DNA of 64,000 bases from Arthrobacter sp. ISL-30 (GTDB taxonomy: Bacteria > Actinomycetota > Actinomycetes > Actinomycetales > Micrococcaceae), in contig NZ_JAGGPK010000044.1 in assembly GCF_018613855.1 (NCBI RefSeq), forward strand, positions 23,008 to 87,007, written 5' to 3'. The notes below the pieces were generated by a model. That model made no database searches, had not been told where the DNA came from, and worked only from the letters and a program-made list of their open reading frames with translations. The position numbers were made by a program, and so were the translations under genes. This document shows, piece by piece, positions 33,056 to 40,750 of this stretch. Each line of letters begins with the position of its first letter. The stretch's first letter is position 1.

Positions 33056-33111
33056 TGGCGTTGCCGCACGTTGACAGCAAACTGCCAGACGTACAGCTGA
33101 ATGGACCACTA

Positions 33112-34485
33112 ATGACCAAGCGATACCCCTTACGCCGCAGGGTGGCCTCGGCCGCCCTCGCTGCGCTGATCGCAGGCGGAAGCCTCGCCGGCGCCTTGGC
33201 CGGCGAATTGTCCGGAGCCCCCGCCGCCTATGCCGACTCTTGGCGTGACAAGGAGTACTGGCTCAAGGAATCGGGAATCACCAGCGCCTGGAAGTCCTCC
33301 AAAGGCGCCGGCGTAAAGGTGGCCATTATCGACAGCGGCGTCGACGGCCAGCATCCCGACCTTAAGGGGGCCGTCGTCGGAGGGTCCGACGCCTCCGGTG
33401 CAGGGAGCCTGGACGGACAGAAGGGCCTCGGCTCCAAACCCGAACACGGCACGCTCGTGGCAACCCTCCTGGCGGGCCGGGGGCATCAGCCGGATGACTC
33501 CACCCCGAGCCCCGGCGCTGACAGGTCGAACGGCGTCATGGGAGTGGCTCCCGAGGCCCAGATTCTAGCGGTGTCCACGTGGCTCGGTTCGCCGAATCCC
33601 GGTGGCAGGAGTGATCAGGAACAGATTCCCGCCGCCGTCCGCTGGGCAGTGGACAACGGCGCCAAAGTGATCAATATCTCCCTGGGAAGCACCTCGCCCG
33701 GCTGGCCGCAAAGCTGGGACGCTGCGTTTCTCTATGCCGAACAGAAGGACGTCGTGATCGTCGCGGCGGCTGGGAACAGGCTGGCTGGAAACGTCCAGGT
33801 CGGTGCGCCTGCAACGATCCCCGGCGTCCTCACCGTCGCGGGCCTGGACCGGGAAGGCAAGGCCAGCTTTGACTCATCCTCCCAGGGCATCACCATAGGG
33901 GTTGCCGCACCTGCCGAGAACCTCGTTGGCGGCATGCCCGGCGGGGGATATGCCGACTGGGCGGGAACGTCCGGCGCAGCCCCCATCGTCTCCGGAGTGG
34001 CGGCGCTGATCAGGTCCAAATGGCCCGAGATGAGCGCAAAGCAGGTCATCAACAGGATCGTCAGCACCGCCAAGGACACTGGTCCGGCCGGGAAGGACCC
34101 GATCTACGGCTTCGGCATCCTCAATGCAGAGGCGGCATTGAGCGCGACTGTACCAGTGGTCGACGTCAACCCCCTCGGATCCATCGCTGACTGGATTCGG
34201 GTACATCGACGCGGAGATCTCAGGGCACCTGCGCCACAGCCGACTGCCCCACCGACAAGTGCCCCGCCCACCCTGCCGGAAGCCACGATCCCCGTGGCCA
34301 AGCCTCCCTCCCAAGTAGACAACGCGCTTCCCGCGGCCGTGGTCATCGGGTTCGGCTGCATTTTCGCGGCTATCCTGGTCGGCGCCGGAGTGCACCTCAG
34401 GCGCGCCGTCAAGAACCCGCCGGAGGCTCCCAAGGAACCCGAAACAGGGGTGGTGGAAGTGGCGGACAAGACAGCCCCCAAGTAG
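33112..34485 (+). CDS. Mycosin-like S8 subtilisin protease, membrane anchored
   Basis: The 457-residue protein has a signal peptide (MTKRYPLRRR, hydrophobic region, PAAYAD), an S8 domain with the catalytic triad in VAIIDSGVDGQHPD (Asp), PEHGTLVATLLAG (His) and GTSGAAPIVSGVAALI (Ser), a proline-rich linker, and a C-terminal membrane helix (AAVVIGFGCIFAAILVGAGV) before a short cytoplasmic tail. This is the MycP layout of type VII secretion, but no EccC, EccD or Esx gene is present here. The ATG at 33112 gives a normal signal peptide; a GTG at 33055 overlapping the ppx stop adds 19 residues. TTGACA at 33071 hints at a separate promoter. Confidence 0.85.
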   Translation: MTKRYPLRRRVASAALAALIAGGSLAGALAGELSGAPAAYADSWRDKEYWLKESGITSAWKSSKGAGVKVAIIDSGVDGQHPDLKGAVVGGSDASGAGSLDGQKGLGSKPEHGTLVATLLAGRGHQPDDSTPSPGADRSNGVMGVAPEAQILAVSTWLGSPNPGGRSDQEQIPAAVRWAVDNGAKVINISLGSTSPGWPQSWDAAFLYAEQKDVVIVAAAGNRLAGNVQVGAPATIPGVLTVAGLDREGKASFDSSSQGITIGVAAPAENLVGGMPGGGYADWAGTSGAAPIVSGVAALIRSKWPEMSAKQVINRIVSTAKDTGPAGKDPIYGFGILNAEAALSATVPVVDVNPLGSIADWIRVHRRGDLRAPAPQPTAPPTSAPPTLPEATIPVAKPPSQVDNALPAAVVIGFGCIFAAILVGAGVHLRRAVKNPPEAPKEPETGVVEVADKTAPK

Positions 34486-34511
34486 TTAGTGAAGATTTTC
34501 ACAAAGTACTG

Positions 34512-34517
34512 TATTCT
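34512..34517 (+). promoter_or_regulatory. -10 box (TATTCT) of leaderless ndh transcript
   Basis: TATTCT ends 6 nt before the ATG at 34524, with no ribosome site between. Confidence 0.6.
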
Positions 34518-34523
34518 GGATTT

Positions 34524-35975
34524 ATGGCAACCACTCCAGAGCTCCAGGACCGTCCCCGTGTACTCGTCGTCGGCGGCGGATACGTCGGCCTGTACGTAGC
34601 ACTCAAACTGCAGAAGAAGATCGCGAATGCAGGTGGCATCGTCACTCTCGTGGATCCACTGCCCTACATGACCTACCAGCCGTTCCTCCCCGAGGTAGCC
34701 GGCGGCAACATTGAGGCGCGCCACGCCGTCGTCTCCCACCGTCAGCACCTCAAGCAGACCGAACTCATCCAGGGTCGCGTCACTTCCATTGACCACGCCA
34801 ACCGCACTGCGGTCGTGGCGCCGGCGGATGGCGGCTCCCCATTTGAAGTTCCGTACTTCGACGTCGTCCTCGCGGCCGGCGCCATCACCCGCACCTTCCC
34901 CATCAAGGGCCTCGCGGACAAGGGCATCGGCCTGAAGACCATTGAGGAAGCCGTTGCCCTGCGGAACAAGGTCCTTGAGCGGATCGAGGCCGCGTCCACT
35001 ATGACGGATCCGGCGCTGCGTGCCAAGGCGCTGACGTTCGTTGTTGTAGGTGGCGGCTTCGCCGGCATCGAGTGCATCACCGAGATGGAAGACCTCGCCC
35101 GCGCCGCGGTGAAGAACAACCCGCGCGTCAGCCAGGAAGAAGTCCGCTTCGTCCTGGTCGAGGCCATGGGCCGCATCATGCCTGAGGTCACCCAGAAGCA
35201 GGCCGAGTGGGTTGTGGAGCACCTCCGCAGCCGCGGCATCGAGGTCCTGCTGAACACCTCCCTGGACAATGCCGAGGAGGCCCTCCGGCTTATCAACCTG
35301 CCGGACAAGACCCTGGCCCAGGAGTTCGAAGCCGACACCCTCGTGTGGACCGCCGGTGTGCAGGCCAACCCGATGGTGCGCTCCTCCGATTTCCCGCTTG
35401 AACCGCGCGGCCGTGTCCGTGTCCTTTCGGACCTCCGCGTCGCAGGCGACGAGGGCATCATCGAGAACGCCTGGGCTGCCGGCGACATCGCCGCAGTACC
35501 CGACCTCACGGACAGCGGGCTGCCGGACGGCACCTGCGTCCCCAACGCCCAGCACGCCCTTCGCCAGGCCAAGCGCCTTGCGAAGAACCTGTGGGCCTCC
35601 CGTTGGGAAAAGCCGCTCAAGGATTACAAGCACAAGAATCTTGGTGCGGTGGCCGGCTTCGGTGAGTGGAAGGGCGTTGCAAACATCAACCTCATCGGCA
35701 GCATCGGCCTCAAGGGCGGCCTCGCCTGGCTCGCACACCGCGGCTACCACGGCCTGGCCATGCCCACTGTGGAGCGCAAGGTCCGCGTGATCTTCGGCTG
35801 GATCCTGGCGTTCTTCCTGGGCCGCGACACCACGCAGCTCATCGACCTGGACAACCCGCGCGGCGCCTTCGTGGCCGCCGCCACTCCGGCCCCCAAGCCG
35901 GCAGCGGCAGCCCCGGTGGACAAGCCTACGGCACAGGCGGAAGTCAAAACACCGGTTTCAGCTGACGCCAAGTAG
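34524..35975 (+). CDS. ndh: Type II NADH dehydrogenase (NAD(P)/FAD-dependent oxidoreductase)
   Basis: The 483-residue flavoprotein passes electrons from NADH to quinone without pumping protons, at the inner face of the membrane. Two nucleotide folds are clear: FAD-binding VLVVGGGYVGLYVALKL at the N-terminus and NAD-binding TFVVVGGGFAGIECITEM near residue 180. Further motifs are TYQPFLPEVAGGN, VWTAGVQANPMV and AAGDIAAVPD with the FAD aspartate. The C-terminus has amphipathic membrane-binding segments (RVIFGWILAFFLGRDTTQL) and an Ala/Pro-rich tail. It is a single-gene unit with its own leaderless promoter and a 19-bp perfect hairpin downstream. Confidence 0.94.
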   Translation: MATTPELQDRPRVLVVGGGYVGLYVALKLQKKIANAGGIVTLVDPLPYMTYQPFLPEVAGGNIEARHAVVSHRQHLKQTELIQGRVTSIDHANRTAVVAPADGGSPFEVPYFDVVLAAGAITRTFPIKGLADKGIGLKTIEEAVALRNKVLERIEAASTMTDPALRAKALTFVVVGGGFAGIECITEMEDLARAAVKNNPRVSQEEVRFVLVEAMGRIMPEVTQKQAEWVVEHLRSRGIEVLLNTSLDNAEEALRLINLPDKTLAQEFEADTLVWTAGVQANPMVRSSDFPLEPRGRVRVLSDLRVAGDEGIIENAWAAGDIAAVPDLTDSGLPDGTCVPNAQHALRQAKRLAKNLWASRWEKPLKDYKHKNLGAVAGFGEWKGVANINLIGSIGLKGGLAWLAHRGYHGLAMPTVERKVRVIFGWILAFFLGRDTTQLIDLDNPRGAFVAAATPAPKPAAAAPVDKPTAQAEVKTPVSADAK

Positions 35976-35990
35976 CGCTTCCAGCAATAT

Positions 35991-36035
35991 CGACGGCGGC
36001 CGCCTCCCCTTACAGCGGGGAGGCGGCCGCCGTCG
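35991..36035 (+). terminator. Perfect 19-bp hairpin after ndh, without T-tract
   Basis: CGACGGCGGCCGCCTCCCC pairs with its exact complement around TTACAGC. It begins 15 nt past the ndh stop. No run of T follows, so it is either a U-tract-independent terminator or an mRNA 3' stabiliser. Confidence 0.65.
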
Positions 36036-36052
36036 TCGTCCACAGGCAGAAC

Positions 36053-36058
36053 TAGACT
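36053..36058 (+). promoter_or_regulatory. -10 box (TAGACT) of leaderless transcript at 36065
   Basis: TAGACT ends 6 nt before the ATG at 36065. Confidence 0.58.
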
Positions 36059-36064
36059 GATGGC

Positions 36065-36985
36065 ATGGCAGGCGAAACCGACCTCAAGACCCTCCTTACC
36101 TCGCTGCGACCGGCGGTCCGGGAGGGCGACTATGTCTACGCTCTTTGGCCCCACGGGAAGCCCCTTGCGGGGGACATCGAGGCCGCGGTCCGGGAGGCCG
36201 AAGGCCTGACAGTCGTCCTGAGCAGGACAGAGGCGGACCGGCTCGGGCTTTCGTACGACTTCGTCGCTGCCTGGATCACGCTGCAGGTGCATTCTGCGCT
36301 TGAGGCAGTTGGGCTGACCGCCGCCGTCAGCGCTGCCCTGACGAAGGCTGGAATCAGCTGCAACGTGCTGGCTGGTTTCCACCACGACCACCTCCTGGTT
36401 CCCAGCGACGACGCTGGACGGGCGCTTGACGTCCTCACCCTGCTGGGCCGTGGACTTGTCTTGAGGGATGAACAGCCCGAGGACCGGGAGGCGCTGCTCG
36501 CCCTGACCGCTGAGGCCTTCGCCATTTCCCCCGTGACCGGATTGCCCGTGGACGGTACACCGATCGAGGTTGGAGCACTCCGCGAACTCTTCGACTGCCC
36601 CGAGTACATTCCCGCGCTGAGCATTGTGGCCGAGCTCGGGGGAGAAATCGTGGGGCACGTCATCAGCACCCGTGGATGGGTGGGGGAACTTGAGATGCTG
36701 GGGCTTGGACCGATCAGCGTCCATCCGCATTTCCAGCGCCAAGGCATCGGCTCGGCCCTCATGCACGAATCGGCCAGTCGGGCGGAGGCTGCCGGTGAAC
36801 CCGGTATCGCCCTGGTCGGCAACCCCGCCTACTACGGCCGGTTCGGCTACGCGCCTTCCCACAGCTTCGGCGTCGAACCGCCCCACGCCGAGTGGGGAGA
36901 GGCTTTCCAGCTCCTGCCGCTATCCGGATGGCCCGACGGCGTCCGGGGAACCTTCCGCTACTCCGGGCCGCTGGCGGCGCTGTAG
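36065..36985 (+). CDS. ACT-domain / GNAT acetyltransferase fusion protein
   Basis: The 306-residue protein joins two modules. Residues ~1-130 match the small ACT-fold DUF2241-type proteins: LRPAVREGDYVYALWP, TVVLSRTEADRLGL, WITLQVHSALEAVGLTAAVS and the FHHDHLLVP segment. Residues ~135-306 match a YhbS-like N-acetyltransferase: REALLALTAEAF, GHVISTRGW, LGLGPISVHPHFQRQGIGSALM with the acetyl-CoA loop, and LVGNPAYYGRFGYAPS. Each module is usually a separate protein. The ACT part might sense an amino acid and control acetylation; substrate and ligand are unknown. It is a single gene upstream of the tRNA at 37080. Confidence 0.85.
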   Translation: MAGETDLKTLLTSLRPAVREGDYVYALWPHGKPLAGDIEAAVREAEGLTVVLSRTEADRLGLSYDFVAAWITLQVHSALEAVGLTAAVSAALTKAGISCNVLAGFHHDHLLVPSDDAGRALDVLTLLGRGLVLRDEQPEDREALLALTAEAFAISPVTGLPVDGTPIEVGALRELFDCPEYIPALSIVAELGGEIVGHVISTRGWVGELEMLGLGPISVHPHFQRQGIGSALMHESASRAEAAGEPGIALVGNPAYYGRFGYAPSHSFGVEPPHAEWGEAFQLLPLSGWPDGVRGTFRYSGPLAAL

Positions 36986-37079
36986 CTCACTGTTAGGGCG
37001 GGTATTCCTTGGTTGGCGGCCTTCCCCTGGCGGGCTGGCTTCCGTCTGAGGAGTCTCGGTGGGTTACCATTGTGCGGGC

Positions 37080-37153
37080 GCCCCAGTGGCCCAATTGGCA
37101 GAGGCATCAGACTTAAAATCTGAGAGTTGTGGGTTCGAGTCCCACCTGGGGCA
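37080..37153 (+). tRNA. tRNA with UAA anticodon and short variable loop (type I body)
   Basis: A full cloverleaf is present: 7-bp acceptor GCCCCAG/CTGGGGC, a 3-bp D stem with GG in the loop, anticodon stem TCAGA/TCTGA with loop CTTAAAA (anticodon TAA at 37114-37116), a 5-nt variable loop GAGTT, and T arm GTGGG-TTCGAGT-CCCAC. The discriminator is A; CCA is not encoded. UAA reads the leucine codon UUA, yet bacterial leucine tRNAs normally have a long variable arm, absent here. What it is charged with is therefore open. TACCAT at 37065-37070 could be its -10 box. Confidence 0.85.
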
Positions 37154-37206
37154 CACGATCAATCCAAGGACCATTCCACGAGATCTCTCCTGGGGATCCT
37201 TCGGCG

Positions 37207-37237
37207 AAAGGCGGGGCCCGAGCGGGCCCCGCCTTTT
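37207..37237 (+). terminator. Terminator downstream of the tRNA
   Basis: AAAGGCGGGGCCC pairs with GGGCCCCGCCTTT around GAGC and is followed by a final T and then CCG. It lies 54 nt beyond the tRNA and should end its precursor. Confidence 0.82.
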
Positions 37238-37406
37238 CCGTTGTCTCCGCGTAATTTTATTGATTCCCCACAGGCAACGAGAGTTACAAGGATGTGACCT
37301 CATTCACTTATCTTCCCGATTAATTTGGACTAGCTTGAGACTTAATCAGGAATCCCTGATCAATCGCTCAAAGGCAGTTCGCACCTTTCGATCGAGGAGA
37401 CAATGA

Positions 37407-38771
37407 ATGTTTGATCTTTCCCAAGCGGCACCCCGGACTGCCAGGCTCACAGCGCTTGGCGTCGGCGTCGGCGTCGCTCTTCTAGCCACAGCTTGTGGTG
37501 GACCCTCCACACCAGGCTCAACTGGAACCACCACGGCCGGGGCCGGAGGAATCTCCTGTCCTGCTCCTGGTGCGGGGGCCGGTACCGCCACTACCCAGGC
37601 CGCCGCCGCCCCCACGGGACCAGTACCTGCCTCGACCACCACCACCGACACGCCACTGAAGATTGGCTCGCTGCTGCCCACAACGGGCAACCTGGCCTTC
37701 CTTGGCCCACCCGAAATTGCCGGCGTCAACCTCGCCATCAAGGAGATCAACGCCGCTGGCGGCGTCCTTGGCAAGCCCGTAGAGGTGATCCACCGCGACT
37801 CCGGCGACACCAAGACGGACACGGCAACTCAATCCACTACCGCGCTCCTAGCGGCAGGTTCCCAAGCGATTATCGGGGCGGCATCGTCCTCGGTGTCCAA
37901 GACGGTCATCAACCAGATCACGGGTGCGGGCGTCGTGCACTTCTCGCCGGCCAACACCTCGCCGGACTTCACCACATGGGATGACAAGGGCCTCTACTGG
38001 CGCACAGCTCCTTCCGATGTGCTCCAGGGCAAGGTTCTTGGCAACTACATGGCCACCTGTGGCGCCCAGACCGTGGGCATGATCGTCCTCAACGACGCCT
38101 ACGGCACCGGCCTGCAGAAGAACGTCAAGGAATCCTTCGAGGCCGCCGGCGGCAAGGTTGTTGCCGAGGAGCTGTACAACACCGGCGACTCCCAGTTCCA
38201 GTCCCAGGTGGACAAGGTGGTGGCTGCCAAGCCGGATGCCATTGCACTGATCACCTTCGATGAGGTGAAGCAGATCGTTCCGCTGCTGACGGCCAAGGGC
38301 ATCAAGGGCAGCCAGATGTTCCTCGTTGACGGCAATACTTCGGACTACAGCCAGGTCTTCCAGCCCGGAACGCTTACGGGTGCACATGGAACCTTCCCTG
38401 GAACGTTCACGAAGGACGAATTCAAGCAAGCCCTGCTTTCCGTTGATCCGGCCCTGACGGACTTCACGTACGGCGGCGAATCATATGATGCTGCGAACCT
38501 CATCGCTTTGGCCGCCGAATCCGCGAAGAGCACCAAGGGAACCGATATTGCCGCAAAGCTGAAGGACATGTCCGAAGGCGGAGATAAGTGCAGCGACTAC
38601 GCATCCTGCGTCACGCTGCTTCGCAACGGCAAGGACATCGACTACGACGGCAAGTCCGGTCCGATTACCTTCTCTGATGCTGGAGACCCGACCGAAGCCT
38701 ACATCGGCATCTACGAGTTCACCAACGAAAACTCGCTGAAGCCGGTTCAGGAAGAGTTCGGCAGGCTGTAA
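37407..38771 (+). CDS. livK: Branched-chain amino acid ABC transporter substrate-binding lipoprotein
   Basis: The 454-residue protein has a lipoprotein signal with Cys30 (ALLATACGG), then a Ser/Thr/Pro/Ala-rich linker of ~50 residues and a Leu/Ile/Val-binding fold: PLKIGSLLPTTGNLAFLGP, GVNLAIKEINAAGGVLGKPVE, ATQSTTALLAAGSQAIIGA, and a C-terminal YIGIYEF. It captures branched-chain or related amino acids outside the cell for the permease complex encoded convergently at 38868-43058. GAGGAG lies about 10 nt before the ATG. All five components are present, but in two transcription units, so the binding protein can be controlled separately. Confidence 0.92.
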   Translation: MFDLSQAAPRTARLTALGVGVGVALLATACGGPSTPGSTGTTTAGAGGISCPAPGAGAGTATTQAAAAPTGPVPASTTTTDTPLKIGSLLPTTGNLAFLGPPEIAGVNLAIKEINAAGGVLGKPVEVIHRDSGDTKTDTATQSTTALLAAGSQAIIGAASSSVSKTVINQITGAGVVHFSPANTSPDFTTWDDKGLYWRTAPSDVLQGKVLGNYMATCGAQTVGMIVLNDAYGTGLQKNVKESFEAAGGKVVAEELYNTGDSQFQSQVDKVVAAKPDAIALITFDEVKQIVPLLTAKGIKGSQMFLVDGNTSDYSQVFQPGTLTGAHGTFPGTFTKDEFKQALLSVDPALTDFTYGGESYDAANLIALAAESAKSTKGTDIAAKLKDMSEGGDKCSDYASCVTLLRNGKDIDYDGKSGPITFSDAGDPTEAYIGIYEFTNENSLKPVQEEFGRL

Positions 38772-38796
38772 GCCGCATCCGACTGATGCAGTAGTA

Positions 38797-38830
38797 GAGG
38801 CCCCGTTCCTGAAGGAACGGGGCCTCTTAC
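38797..38830. terminator. Bidirectional terminator between livK and livF
   Basis: GAGGCCCCGTTCCT pairs over 14 bp with its complement around a tight turn, between the convergent ends of livK and livF. The plus side is followed by TTAC with few Ts. Confidence 0.8.
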
Positions 38831-38867
38831 TTGTGCCTGGAGGTTCTTCCTGGCGGCTCTTGCAGCC

Positions 38868-39641
38868 TTAATCCACGTTGTCTGCCAGCGTGCCAAGGTA
38901 CAGGTGGATCACCTTCGGGTCACTCATGAGTTCCCGGCCAGTTCCCGTATACGCGTCCTTGCCCTGGTCCAGGACATAGCCGCGGTCACAAATCTGCAGG
39001 CAGCGGCGCGCGTTCTGCTCCACCATGATGACCGATACTCCGGCGCGGTTGATCTCGTGAACCCGCAGGAACGTCTCGTCCTGCTTGACGGGCGAAAGGC
39101 CGGCGGATGGCTCGTCGAGCAGGAGCACAGCCGGATCCATCATGAGGGCGCGACCCATTGCTACCATCTGCCGCTCTCCGCCAGAGAGGGAGCCCGCCCG
39201 CTGGGCGCGGCGCTTGCCAAGTTCGGGGAACAGGCTGGTGACGAAGTCGAAGCGTTCGGCGAAGGCCTTGGGCCGCTGGTACATCCCCATCTGCATGTTC
39301 TCTTCGATGGTGAGGGTGGCAAACACGTTATTGTTCTGGGGCACGAAGCCCACACCCTGGCTGACCAGCTTGTTAGCTTTCAGTCCCGTGATGTCCTTGC
39401 CCCGAACCACCACCTTGCCTGAGTGGACCTTGACCAGGCCGAACATGGCCTTCAGGAGCGTGGACTTCCCCGCTCCGTTGGGTCCGATAATGCCGATCAG
39501 TTCACCCTTGCGGGCCTCGATGCTGCACCCGTTCAGGATGTTGACGCCGGGAAGGTACCCGGCCACAAGATCAGTGACGCTGACAACGAGGTCGTCCGTC
39601 TGGGAAGGGCTGGCTGCTGGCATTGCACTAGTGGCACTCAT
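38868..39641 (-). CDS. livF: Branched-chain amino acid ABC transporter ATP-binding protein LivF
   Basis: The 257-residue ATPase has Walker A GPNGAGKST, signature SLSGGERQMVAMGRAL, Walker B VLLLDEPSAGLSP, and the switch histidine position replaced by Gln in IMVEQNARR, as is normal for LivF. A ~15-residue tail precedes the domain. It is the last gene of livHMGF, with a 4-nt start-stop overlap with livG, so translation is coupled. Confidence 0.95.
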   Translation of the reverse strand: MSATSAMPAASPSQTDDLVVSVTDLVAGYLPGVNILNGCSIEARKGELIGIIGPNGAGKSTLLKAMFGLVKVHSGKVVVRGKDITGLKANKLVSQGVGFVPQNNNVFATLTIEENMQMGMYQRPKAFAERFDFVTSLFPELGKRRAQRAGSLSGGERQMVAMGRALMMDPAVLLLDEPSAGLSPVKQDETFLRVHEINRAGVSVIMVEQNARRCLQICDRGYVLDQGKDAYTGTGRELMSDPKVIHLYLGTLADNVD

Positions 39642-40750
39642 TTTTCGTCCTTCTCTTTGAAGCCTGGGTCCTTCATGCCGGATTCCAGCGAGCCGGGATC
39701 CTCGGCGGGGGGCGACTGAAGTCCTTCTGGACTGAGTTCGTGTTGCCTGAGGTCACTGTGGAGCAGGTCGGGGGCAACGGCGTCGATGGCAATAATGCCG
39801 GCGTCTTCGGTGCCTACAATGGACTCCTCGTCCGCCTCGAGCTCGGCCTCCAGCGCTTTGATGCCTTCCGTGTCGCCGAGGTCGACGTCGTGGTGGGCAC
39901 CCAGGTAGGCGTCGATTACGGCGGGGTCCCTCATGACTTCTGCGGGAGGTCCCTCAGCAACGATCCTGCCTTCCGCCATGACCACTACCCAGTCGGCGAT
40001 GTGGCGCACCATGTTCATGTCGTGCTCGACGAACAGGACGGTCATGCCTTCTGCCTTGAGGTTCTTGATGTGGTCCAGGAGGGACTGCGTGAGCGCCGGG
40101 TTCACCCCTGCCATTGGCTCGTCAAGCATGACGAGTTTTGGCTTGGCCATGAGGGAACGAGCCATCTCGAGGAGCTTGCGCTGGCCTCCCGAAAGCGACG
40201 CGGCATAGTCGTCCTTCTTGGCGTCGAGCTTGAACTTTTCGAGCAGGGCATCGGCCTGGGTCGTGATCTCCTTTTCCCGAATGCCCCAGAGGTTTTTGAA
40301 GAGGGCCTTGTGGAGCCGTTCACCCGGCTGGTCGGCGCCGCCCAGGCGCATGTTTTCCATGACCGTGAGCTTGCCCATGACCTTGGTCAGCTGAAAGGTC
40401 CGGACCATTCCCATACGCGCCAGTTTGTAGGAGGACACACCTTCGATGTGCCTGCCTTCAAACTTCCATTTACCGGAGTTTGGGGTGTCAAAGCCGGTCA
40501 GAAGGTTGAACAGGGTGGTCTTCCCTGCGCCATTCGGGCCGATGAGGGCTGTGATCTTGTGCCTGGGGACCTCAAGGTATTCGACGTCGACGGCGTTGAT
40601 GCCGCCGAAGGAGCGGGTGACTTTTTCCGCCACGAGGATTGGATCCCGCTTCCGGCATCCCGGACCGGCTTCCTCGGCCGCGATGGGCCGGGTATCGGTC
40701 ATGTAGTCGGTGTTTTCGTTGACTTGTACTGACACTTGATGCTCACTCAT
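39638..40750 (-). CDS. livG: Branched-chain amino acid ABC transporter ATP-binding protein LivG with acidic C-terminal tail
   Basis: The 370-residue protein is about 100 residues longer than typical LivG. The ATPase core has Walker A GPNGAGKTT, SLSGGQRKLLEMARSL, LVMLDEPMAGVNP and VLFVEHDMNMV. The core ends near YLGAHHDVDLGD, after which ~80 acidic, Pro/Glu-rich residues follow with no recognisable fold. About 36 extra N-terminal residues also precede the domain. Start and stop overlap livM and livF by 4 nt each. The tail may be a disordered regulatory region. Confidence 0.93.
   Translation of the reverse strand: MSEHQVSVQVNENTDYMTDTRPIAAEEAGPGCRKRDPILVAEKVTRSFGGINAVDVEYLEVPRHKITALIGPNGAGKTTLFNLLTGFDTPNSGKWKFEGRHIEGVSSYKLARMGMVRTFQLTKVMGKLTVMENMRLGGADQPGERLHKALFKNLWGIREKEITTQADALLEKFKLDAKKDDYAASLSGGQRKLLEMARSLMAKPKLVMLDEPMAGVNPALTQSLLDHIKNLKAEGMTVLFVEHDMNMVRHIADWVVVMAEGRIVAEGPPAEVMRDPAVIDAYLGAHHDVDLGDTEGIKALEAELEADEESIVGTEDAGIIAIDAVAPDLLHSDLRQHELSPEGLQSPPAEDPGSLESGMKDPGFKEKDEK

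Noticed and set aside
33071..33097. TTGACA and TACAGC as a promoter before the mycosin-like gene
   Set aside because: The spacer is only 15 nt and the -10 is weak. It is mentioned as a hint but not listed as a feature.
34104..35750. 548-codon minus-strand frame opposite ndh
   Set aside because: Antisense to ndh and the end of the mycosin-like gene; composition is that of a shadow frame.
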